Source: Oligosphaeraceae bacterium
GTDB taxonomy: Bacteria > Verrucomicrobiota > Lentisphaeria > Oligosphaerales > Oligosphaeraceae
DNA length: 12,433 bases
Direction of reading: 5' to 3'
NCBI GenBank assembly: GCA_012515455.1
Contig: JAAYYJ010000039.1
Location: forward strand, 1 to 12,433
This document shows, in pieces, positions 1 through 5,338 of this stretch (the stretch's first letter is position 1; each line of letters begins with the position of its first letter). Position numbers and translations under genes: made by a program. Below the pieces are notes generated by a model. That model was not told the origin of the DNA, did not search any database, and was given only the letters and a program-made list of their open reading frames with translations.

Positions 1-145
1 CCCGCACCGTTTCCAGTTTCAGCTTCGGGTTGCCGCTGCTCTCCTTGACTGAGAATTTGCTTCTGCCCTGTGCCCACGCCCAAGGGCTCAGCAACAGCAC
101 TGCCAAGGCCAGCAGGCCAAAGGTCCGGATTCTCTTGATCATCAT
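1..145 (-). CDS. Secreted protein, N-terminal fragment (runs off left edge)
   Basis: An open frame reads from an ATG at 145 to the window edge, about 48 codons with no stop. The translation begins MMIKRIRTFG and continues into an uninterrupted hydrophobic stretch (about residues 9-20). It ends at a classical signal-peptidase I site, AWA before QG (about residues 24-26), followed by a polar lysine-rich region. This is a textbook Sec signal peptide, so the product should be exported. A good ribosome-binding site (AGGAG, 7 nt before the first of two tandem ATGs) supports the start. It lies 230 nt downstream of the xylose-isomerase-like gene on the same strand. The visible mature part (about 22 residues) is too short to assign a family. 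Seen: signal peptide, RBS, open frame. Function unknown. Confidence 0.75.
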   Translation of the reverse strand, partial: MMIKRIRTFGLLALAVLLLSPWAWAQGRSKFSVKESSGNPKLKLETVR

Positions 146-375
146 TTGGAAGCTCCTGTATTTCATGCTGCAACAACTGCCAGGATAACTGACCGCGGCC
201 AAGGTACACCTCGATTCCCAATGAGACGATTTTTTACCATACCCGCCAAACTGCATTTATGCAAGATAAACGGACAAATTTTTTTGCTTTTTGGGCAAAA
301 ATGCCTTCTTTATCGTTTTCAGTTCAGCCTTTGGGCCAGAGACCAGGCAAGCCGGAGCATGGGTCAGGCGAGGGT
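146..375. other. Intergenic region between the secreted-protein gene and the xylose-isomerase-like gene
   Basis: There is no credible gene here. It is relatively AT-rich for this window. Read on the minus strand, a weak sigma-70-like pair could drive the left-edge gene: TTGCAT at 264-259 and TATGGT at 241-236, spacer 17. Both boxes are poor matches. A short AT-rich inverted repeat (TTTTTG/CAAAAA) lies around 290-305. I do not see a convincing rho-independent terminator after the xylose-isomerase-like stop codon, so read-through into the secreted-protein gene is possible. Confidence 0.4.
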
Positions 376-1410
376 TTATTTTCCCATCAGCGCCTTGACG
401 ATAAAGCGTTCCAGCCCCTCGTAGTCGCGTTCGGCGACGTAGCCCTCGATCACGGACTCAGGAATGGAGCGTGAGACCTCCAGGAGGTCCAGGAAGATTT
501 CCCGGCTGTTGCTGAGGTGCCTCGTGCACTGCTCCAGCTTCTGGGTGCGCATTACCTTGACATCAAGTCCGACGGCCTCGCCTCTGCTGCCGTAGTTATG
601 CTTGTCGAGGATGCGGACCTGGTTGAAGGCCCGGCGCAGATCGACGCCGCCGAAGGTCTTGTCCTGGTCGAATTTCAAACCGTTCTGGTCATTCAAGTGA
701 ACGGTGAAGAGTTTGTTGAAAGCCAGCGCGAACCCCATTTCGTCGGAGGGATCCAGATTGGCCAGGATGGCATGCGCGCTTTCGATATTCACGCCGATGC
801 GGGCGGGGTCGCGCGTGAGCATCCCCATGGCCATGGCGTGACCGGTGGTCGGGATGTAGGTATGGTCCATGGGCTCATTGGGCTTGGCCTCGATGGCAAT
901 CTTGATGTCGGGATCGTAAGCCAGAATTTCGTCCAGAGCGGCGGCGATTCTCAGCACCGCCTGGCGGCTGTCCTTGGCCTCACGGATGTATGTGCCCTCG
1001 CGGGCAAACCAGAGCACCACCAAGTTGCTGCCCAGCAGGCGGGCGATATCAACCGTCTTCTTGAAGCGCTCCATGGCAAAAGCACGGCACTTCGGGCAGT
1101 TATTGGTGAATCCGCCGTCAATAGTGCGGGGATCGAACCAGAGACGCGGGGCCACGAACTCGGCAAACAGGCCGTGCTCATCGAGGGTCTTTTTCAGTGC
1201 GGTTGCCTCGGCTGCGATTTCAGCTGCAGTCATGTTGTTCAGATTCGGCACCGCGTCGTCGTCATGGAACTGCACGCCGTCGAAGCCCAGCTTTTTGTAA
1301 CAAGCCAACTTGGCATTGAAGGTGAGAGAATCACGGACTTCTGGCCCAAAGGGGTCTGCACCCTCATGGATATTCCAAGGTCCGAAAGTAAATTTGAAAG
1401 TGCCAGCCAT
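376..1410 (-). CDS. Xylose-isomerase-family TIM-barrel sugar isomerase with an altered metal site
   Basis: A 344-residue homologue of class I (actinobacterial-type) D-xylose isomerase, a cytoplasmic enzyme that converts xylose to xylulose or glucose to fructose. Recognisable landmarks: FTFG near the N-terminus, DPFG (F21, equivalent to the subunit-interface Phe26 of the Streptomyces enzyme), FHDDD (H49 and D52, the His54/Asp57 pair), W134, IEAKPNEP (E174 and K176, Glu181/Lys183), NIESAH (E210 and H213, Glu217/His220), FDQD (D248 and D250, Asp255/Asp257) and LDVK (D283, Asp287). The ligand equivalent to Asp245 is instead His238 (VHLND against HIDLN). It is about 45 residues shorter than the Streptomyces enzyme, mostly at the C-terminal tetramer arm. 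A good AAGGAGA site lies 8-9 nt before the ATG. No xylulokinase gene is in view, so the substrate is uncertain; another aldose or ketose isomerase or epimerase role is possible. Confidence 0.85.
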   Translation of the reverse strand: MAGTFKFTFGPWNIHEGADPFGPEVRDSLTFNAKLACYKKLGFDGVQFHDDDAVPNLNNMTAAEIAAEATALKKTLDEHGLFAEFVAPRLWFDPRTIDGGFTNNCPKCRAFAMERFKKTVDIARLLGSNLVVLWFAREGTYIREAKDSRQAVLRIAAALDEILAYDPDIKIAIEAKPNEPMDHTYIPTTGHAMAMGMLTRDPARIGVNIESAHAILANLDPSDEMGFALAFNKLFTVHLNDQNGLKFDQDKTFGGVDLRRAFNQVRILDKHNYGSRGEAVGLDVKVMRTQKLEQCTRHLSNSREIFLDLLEVSRSIPESVIEGYVAERDYEGLERFIVKALMGK

Positions 1411-1484
1411 GATTTCAGTTCTCCTTAAAATTACCGAGCAGTCTTAAAACACATGATGAATCAATCGTAAAAACCTTTATGATT

Positions 1485-1513
1485 AAGTTAAGCTGCCCTT
1501 CAGTTGTTGTCAA
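1485..1513 (-). promoter_or_regulatory. Sigma-70-like promoter for the xylose-isomerase-like gene
   Basis: On the minus strand a perfect TTGACA (1513-1508) is followed by a 17-bp spacer and TAACTT (1490-1485). Transcription would begin near 1478, leaving a leader of about 68 nt before the ATG at 1410. The -35 box and spacing are ideal and the -10 box is moderate. Confidence 0.6.
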
Positions 1514-1928
1514 GTCGCAGCGCCGGAATTTGTCTCCCTCACCGACTACTGGCAGCAGCTGGTCAGCGGCACTGTGTGGCGGCCTCTCGGTAGGATGAAG
1601 CACATTCCGGGAGCCGGTAGGCGGACCGCCAGAGCGCCGGCAGCATCACTGCGCCCAATCAGGGCCATCGCTTTGCGTGCTCACCCGGGGTACCCTGCTG
1701 ACACTCTCAGCAGCATTCGGCCCCTGTCGCTCGCGGCTACCCTTGAGAGCCGCCCGGATAGCGCATTATTCCCAGGCAAGCGCGCCATTGCTCCGGCACC
1801 GGGGGGCGCCACTACCGCATCAGTTGCCCGGGCGGGTTGCTGCTGGCCCGGGGACGGGTATGGCGCCGGCATCAGGAGAGGTTATATTATTGCCCGCGTT
1901 CCCGCCGTCATCACCTCGGAAAAACGGT
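1514..1928. other. GC-rich non-coding stretch upstream of the release-factor-like gene
   Basis: Over 400 nt without a supportable gene. Open frames exist on both strands, but they are rich in Arg/Pro/Ala/Gly and look like GC-driven noise. Two tidy hairpins are visible on the plus strand: CTGCTGA/TCAGCAG at 1695-1713 (7-bp stem, 5-nt loop) and GCGGCT/AGCCGC at 1733-1753 (6-bp stem, 9-nt loop). Neither is followed by a U-run, so they are not intrinsic terminators. A TATATT box at 1883-1888 could be a -10 element for the downstream gene, but no matching -35 box is seen. Confidence 0.4.
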
Positions 1929-2375
1929 ATGCCTGAGCAACCCACTGCCCCAGCTCAACCCAGCGCAGCGCCTGACTGGCCGGGTGATTTGTCTGCCCGT
2001 CCGGAAATCAGCTGCAGTTATCTGCGTGCTTCCGGCCCGGGGGGACAGCATGTCAACACCAGTGACAGCGCGGTACAGTTGCGCTTCCTCATTTCCGCCA
2101 GCAGCCTGCTGGATGAACAGGGCAAAGCCCGCCTGCGTCGTCTGGCCCGCGGGCAGATCAACGCCCGGGATGAACTGGTAATCACAGCCTCTGAACAGCG
2201 CAGCCAGCTCCTGAACAAACAGGCCGCATTCGCGCGCTTGCGACAGCGCCTGAAGCTGGCAGCCCATCCCCCCAAGCCCCGGCGCAAAACCAAAGTGCCG
2301 TCGGCCAGCAAGCGCAAGCGCCTGGAGGGCAAGCGCCACCTGGCAGAGAAGAAGAGACTGCGACAGGATGAATAG
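1929..2375 (+). CDS. arfB: ArfB/YaeJ-type peptidyl-tRNA hydrolase (ribosome rescue factor)
   Basis: A 148-residue single-domain class I release-factor homologue. Proteins of this family enter stalled ribosomes lacking a stop codon and hydrolyse peptidyl-tRNA. The catalytic GGQ motif sits in RASGPGGQHVN (GGQ at 38-40), followed by the VQLRF strand typical of the RF-1 domain and the conserved RSQLLNKQAA segment (about 95-105). The C-terminal ~40 residues are strongly basic (many Lys/Arg), as in ArfB, where this tail lies in the empty mRNA channel. There are no codon-recognition domains, which separates it from RF1/RF2. The start is uncertain: ATG 1929 has only a weak Shine-Dalgarno sequence, whereas an in-frame TTG at 1890 lies 8 nt after AGGAGAGG (1874-1881) and would add 13 residues. 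Longer upstream extensions look non-coding. It is convergent with the small basic-protein gene. Confidence 0.88.
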   Translation: MPEQPTAPAQPSAAPDWPGDLSARPEISCSYLRASGPGGQHVNTSDSAVQLRFLISASSLLDEQGKARLRRLARGQINARDELVITASEQRSQLLNKQAAFARLRQRLKLAAHPPKPRRKTKVPSASKRKRLEGKRHLAEKKRLRQDE

Positions 2376-2392
2376 CGGTGCCGCGCGGGCAC

Positions 2393-2424
2393 AAAAAAAA
2401 CCGCTGCCACAGGCACAGCGGTTT
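2393..2424 (-). terminator. Rho-independent terminator of the 65-residue protein gene
   Basis: A 9-bp perfect stem (AAACCGCTG at 2398-2406 with CAGCGGTTT at 2416-2424) and a 9-nt loop. On the minus strand it is followed by eight U residues (the A8 run at 2393-2400 on the plus strand). It lies 18 nt beyond the stop of the minus-strand gene at 2443. It is also just past the stop of the convergent release-factor gene, but the plus-strand side has only a short T-run, so it should work mainly for the minus strand. Confidence 0.88.
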
Positions 2425-2442
2425 ACTAGACCAGCAACAGAA

Positions 2443-2640
2443 TTACTTTTTGCCTTTTTTGCAGGCGCCCTTGGGGCAATTCAAAGCTTCGAAGGTCTCT
2501 TTGCTGACGAAAGTGGTCAGGTTGCGCCCGTCTTTGGTTTTGCCTTTGAAAGCATAACCGCCTTTTTCATACCGGACGGCATCAATGACTTCAGCCTCTA
2601 CGCTCTTTTTCTCTTTGACATCCCAGAATTTTGCTTTCAT
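2443..2640 (-). CDS. Small basic protein of unknown function, 65 residues
   Basis: The start at ATG 2640 is chosen because GGAAGGA lies about 9 nt upstream. The frame stays open for 17 more codons to an ATG at 2691, but that extension lacks a ribosome-binding site. The product begins MKAKFWDVKE and is rich in Lys, Glu and aromatic residues. A predicted beta-rich core (alternating patterns such as VEAEVIDAVRY and GGYAFKGKTKDGRNL) leads to TTFVSKETFEAL, then a short tail with two cysteines (CPKGAC) and four or more lysines. There is no signal peptide and no membrane segment, so it is presumably cytoplasmic, and the charge suggests nucleic-acid or ribosome binding (inference). I do not recognise the family. 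It is a single-gene unit with its own strong terminator and a probable promoter at 2759-2787. Confidence 0.75.
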   Translation of the reverse strand: MKAKFWDVKEKKSVEAEVIDAVRYEKGGYAFKGKTKDGRNLTTFVSKETFEALNCPKGACKKGKK

Positions 2641-2758
2641 TTCACTTCGTCCTTCCAGTTTTTTTACGCTGCCAAAAGTCCCGGATGCCACTCACACCCG
2701 GCCGAGCAAACACAAATCATACCTAAGCATTAGTAATTACCAGTAATTTACAACCACA

Positions 2759-2787
2759 TATATACTCTTTGCAAGTCGAATACGCAA
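2759..2787 (-). promoter_or_regulatory. Candidate promoter for the 65-residue protein gene
   Basis: On the minus strand TTGCGT (2787-2782) and TATATA (2764-2759) are separated by 17 bp, with A/T-rich DNA upstream that could act as an UP element. The -35 half falls inside one arm of the inverted repeat at 2779-2809, so that repeat could serve as an operator. The leader would be about 110 nt. Two near-identical decamers sharing AGTAATT (2731-2750) lie just downstream of the start site. The boxes are only moderate matches. Confidence 0.35.
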
Positions 2788-2815
2788 AAAAAACGTTATT
2801 TTGCGTATTTTTTTT
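2779..2815. repeat. AT-rich 11-bp inverted repeat in the hpt / small-gene intergenic region
   Basis: A perfect 11-bp inverted repeat, AATACGCAAAA (2779-2789) and TTTTGCGTATT (2799-2809), spaced by 9 nt. On the plus strand it is followed by six more T residues. That would resemble a terminator for plus-strand transcription, but no plus-strand gene ends nearby. The convergent-terminator explanation is therefore weak, and an operator or a signal in the 3' region of hpt transcripts is equally possible. Confidence 0.6.
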
Positions 2816-2873
2816 GGGCGCAAGGATTTTTACCGTTTTTTTCCGGCGGATTGAGCCGAGTGGAGCAGGAATT

Positions 2874-3380
2874 TCAATCCAAGGCGGCGATATAGGGCAA
2901 TTGCCGGTACCGCTCTGCGGCATCCATGCCGCATCCGACCAGGAAGCGGTCCGGCAATTTGAAGCCGCACCAGTCGGCCGGGTGCATCCCCACCGGGCGG
3001 GGATGGATTTTTTCGGCCAGGACACAGGTCCTGACCGAGAGTGCTCCGCGGGCGCGGAGCAGGTCTGCGACCGTAGTCAGGGTCAGGCCGGTATCCAGCA
3101 CTCCGTCGACCAGCAGCAGATGTCGTCCGGTCACCGGCAGCTTGCAGTCGCCGCGCAGGGCGATCCGGCCGGAGCTCTGCTGCCCGGCATAGCTACTGAC
3201 CGCGATACTGTCGATATGCATTTCCAGGTCGATGGCCCGGGCCAGATCGGTGGCGAAGAACATGGCGCCATTCAGCAGGGCCAGCAAAGTCAGAGGTTTA
3301 TCCCGGTAGAACTCAGTTATTTCCCGCCCCAGCTCCTGTACCCTCTGCTGAACAGCTGCCGTAGAACACAAAATCTCCAT
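2874..3380 (-). CDS. hpt: Hypoxanthine phosphoribosyltransferase
   Basis: Purine salvage enzyme that transfers phosphoribose from PRPP to hypoxanthine or guanine to give IMP or GMP, in the cytoplasm. About 168 residues, normal for bacterial Hpt. Landmarks, counted from the ATG at 3380: LLNGAMFFATDL (about 35-46, pyrophosphate-binding loop), SSYAG (63-67, flexible loop), LLVDGVLDTGLTL (89-101, PRPP loop), LAEKIHPR with the purine-contacting Lys (121-128), and DWCGFKLPDRFLVGCGMD followed by ERYRQLPYI. The PRPP loop has VDGVLDTG where most homologues have an acidic pair ([DE]D) before the catalytic Asp. The alternative GTG start at 3386 has no room for a ribosome-binding site, while the ATG at 3380 is preceded by GAGGTGA at close spacing. 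It lies 7 nt after the glycosyltransferase stop, so the two genes form an operon. Confidence 0.92.
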   Translation of the reverse strand: MEILCSTAAVQQRVQELGREITEFYRDKPLTLLALLNGAMFFATDLARAIDLEMHIDSIAVSSYAGQQSSGRIALRGDCKLPVTGRHLLLVDGVLDTGLTLTTVADLLRARGALSVRTCVLAEKIHPRPVGMHPADWCGFKLPDRFLVGCGMDAAERYRQLPYIAALD

Positions 3381-3387
3381 ACTCACC

Positions 3388-4257
3388 TCAGCACATGGTC
3401 AGGTCAACTTCCTCCCCCAGGCCCATTTCAGAGTGCGAGAGCCAGCGGTATTCTTCCGGCGGGAGCTCATCGGCAAAAGACTTGAACAACTCGTGATAGC
3501 GCTCGCGGAATTTCAGGGAATTCCGGGCGATATTGAGTTTGTATGCTTGCTCTCCGCCGGCGGCGGTGGTAGCACCTTCGAAATGATACATCTCCACCAG
3601 CGGTGTGTAGGCCACCTCCCAGCCGGCGAGGCGGGTGCGCAGGCACAGGTCCAGATCCTCGTATTGCACGGGGTGGAAGCACTCATCCAGCATTCCGACT
3701 GTGTCTCTGAGGTCGGTGCGCATCATCCAGCAGGCGCTGATTAAGGCCCATGCTTGCCAGAATACTTCGTAGCGCAAGTCATGCCGTTGTGCGCCGCGGC
3801 CCCGGAAAGCGATTCTGCCCTGGGGGCTAATGGCCACTCCGGCACATTGAAGCAAGTGCGGCAGGTAGGGATACAGCAGCTTCGGGCCGAGGATGCGCAG
3901 CTTCGGGTGTTCTTCAAAGCAGGCGATGAACCGCGACAGCCAGTCACGGGTGCACACTGCGGCATCATTGTCCATAAACACGGTATATTTGGCGGTGACC
4001 TTCTGCCAGGCTTCATTCCGGGCCCGAGAGCAGCCCAGGTTTTCCTGATTGCGCCAGGACACGGCCCGGATACCGGCCCGGTGGAGCAAGGGCAGGTAGT
4101 GGCGCAGCAGCTCGGGCGTGCTGTCCTCGGAGGCATTATCCACCAGGAAAATCTCCCATGGTTTGGTAGCTGCGCCCAGGATGCTCTCCAGAGCGATATT
4201 CGTGTATTCCTGCCCGTTGTGAGCCAGGATAACCACAGCGACATCACAAAAACTCAT
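3388..4257 (-). CDS. Family 2 glycosyltransferase (GT-A fold)
   Basis: About 289 residues. It transfers a sugar from a nucleotide-sugar donor to a glycan or lipid acceptor at the cytoplasmic face of the membrane; the acceptor is unknown. Features, counted from the ATG at 4257: VVILAHNGQEY at the N-terminus (first GT-A beta strand), VDNASEDST (donor binding, about 40-47), ENLGCSRARNEA (about 72-83), the metal-binding DXD as FMDNDAAV (DND at 96-98), and YEDLDLCLR (199-207) followed by an HFEG histidine (225), as in rhamnosyltransferase/WbbL-like GT2 enzymes. No membrane segments are seen. The start was chosen at ATG 4257 because AGGGAG lies about 7 nt upstream; a 17-codon extension to 4308 lacks such a site. 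It is first gene of a two-gene unit with hpt, which is probably a convenience of transcription rather than a functional link. Confidence 0.87.
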   Translation of the reverse strand: MSFCDVAVVILAHNGQEYTNIALESILGAATKPWEIFLVDNASEDSTPELLRHYLPLLHRAGIRAVSWRNQENLGCSRARNEAWQKVTAKYTVFMDNDAAVCTRDWLSRFIACFEEHPKLRILGPKLLYPYLPHLLQCAGVAISPQGRIAFRGRGAQRHDLRYEVFWQAWALISACWMMRTDLRDTVGMLDECFHPVQYEDLDLCLRTRLAGWEVAYTPLVEMYHFEGATTAAGGEQAYKLNIARNSLKFRERYHELFKSFADELPPEEYRWLSHSEMGLGEEVDLTMC

Positions 4258-4361
4258 TTCGGCACTCCCTGACTGGCAACTGAGACTTTGCTCACTCGCC
4301 CTGATCAACTACTGCTGCTACTTGCTGCCCGAGCTCGCCTGGCAACACGGGCAAATGAAAG

Positions 4362-4389
4362 AATTTAGCCCAGAACCTGGCCTTGTCAA
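4362..4389 (-). promoter_or_regulatory. Sigma-70-like promoter for the glycosyltransferase-hpt operon
   Basis: On the minus strand a perfect TTGACA (4389-4384), a 16-bp spacer and TAAATT (4367-4362). Initiation near 4355 gives a leader of about 98 nt. It lies in the 173-nt gap after ispE, where I see no clear terminator, so ispE transcripts may also read through. Confidence 0.6.
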
Positions 4390-4430
4390 GAGCAGAGTGG
4401 CAAAAACAGCAAAACTGCAGGCCAACCGAC

Positions 4431-5330
4431 TCAGGCCCCGGCCTCCGGCCTGGGCGGCAGCGCGGCGTCCGCCTGGACCCGCACGGTAAGGATACGGCAG
4501 GGGGGGACGAACTGTTCCTGCAGAGCCTGTTGTATTGCCTGGCTGCGTCCCTCCGGGCAGAGCGCGAACAGCGTCGGGCCGCTGCCTGAGACATGCACGG
4601 CATAAGCGCCGGCCTGGAGCAGATGCTGGCGCAGAATCTGCAGGAGCGGGAATTTCTCCAGGGCGGCGAATTCCAGGTCATTCCAAGCCATGGCTGCGAT
4701 CTCCCGGGCCGAGCCCCGGGCCAGCACCGCACTCAGGTTCTGGAAATCCGGGGGTGTCGCGCCCGCCGGCCGCCGCCAATGCTGGTATGACCAGGCGACC
4801 GGCAGCGGGAAGCCGGGGTTGAGCAAGAGCAGCTCCAGGGGCTGCCCCAGGGGTATTCTGGTCAGCCTCTCGCCAATGCCTTCCCCCAGCGCCGGCCGGG
4901 GTTCCAGAAAGAACGGCACATCGGCCCCCTGGGCGGTTGCCAGGGGCAGCAGTTCCTGCCGGCGCTCTCCGGGCAATCCATGCAAGTCGGCCAGGAGCAG
5001 GAGCACGGCGGCGGCATCGGAGCTGCCCCCGCCCAATCCCGCCACAGCCGGGATGTTCTTCTGCAAATGCAGGGAATGGCTTTCCGGCAGGTCAAAATGG
5101 CGGCAGAAGGCGCGGGCCGCCCGGATGCAGATGTTGTCCTCGCCTGTGGGTACTGCGACCGGACCGCTGCAGGTCAGCTGCAGGCCCGGTTCGGCCGTCA
5201 GAACGATCTCGAGTTCATCGGCCAGCCCCGCCAGGGGCAAAAACAGCGTCCGGATGGCATGATAGCCGTCGGGGCGCCGCCCCAGGACTTCCAGGAACAG
5301 ATTGATCTTGGCGGGAGCGAGGATTTTCAT
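4431..5330 (-). CDS. ispE: 4-diphosphocytidyl-2-C-methyl-D-erythritol kinase (IspE)
   Basis: GHMP-family kinase of the MEP isoprenoid pathway: ATP-dependent phosphorylation of the 2-hydroxyl of CDP-methylerythritol, in the cytosol. 299 residues, near the usual ~285. Landmarks: LAPAKINLFLEV (4-15, with the substrate-site Lys at 8), DGYHAIRTLF (21-30), the glycine-rich ATP loop PAVAGLGGGSSDAAAVL (94-110), QGADVPFF with the catalytic Asp at 137, and the C-terminal GHMP motif VSGSGPTLFAL (247-257). All key residues are present. The C-terminal tail is slightly extended and rich in Pro/Ala. The start lies 8 nt after the stop of the DUF4838 gene and lacks a strong Shine-Dalgarno sequence, which suggests translational coupling to that gene. 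Confidence 0.96.
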   Translation of the reverse strand: MKILAPAKINLFLEVLGRRPDGYHAIRTLFLPLAGLADELEIVLTAEPGLQLTCSGPVAVPTGEDNICIRAARAFCRHFDLPESHSLHLQKNIPAVAGLGGGSSDAAAVLLLLADLHGLPGERRQELLPLATAQGADVPFFLEPRPALGEGIGERLTRIPLGQPLELLLLNPGFPLPVAWSYQHWRRPAGATPPDFQNLSAVLARGSAREIAAMAWNDLEFAALEKFPLLQILRQHLLQAGAYAVHVSGSGPTLFALCPEGRSQAIQQALQEQFVPPCRILTVRVQADAALPPRPEAGA

Positions 5331-5338
5331 GGCTGCAA

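Noticed and set aside
517..1428. 303-codon plus-strand open frame opposite the xylose-isomerase-like gene
   Set aside because: It mirrors a gene with clear homology; its translation has no recognisable domain and no ribosome-binding site, and long antisense frames are expected in GC-rich DNA.
1677..1928. N-terminal extension of the ArfB-type protein
   Set aside because: The added 84 residues are unlike any release-factor homologue and their composition matches the non-coding stretch; only the short TTG-1890 alternative is worth considering.
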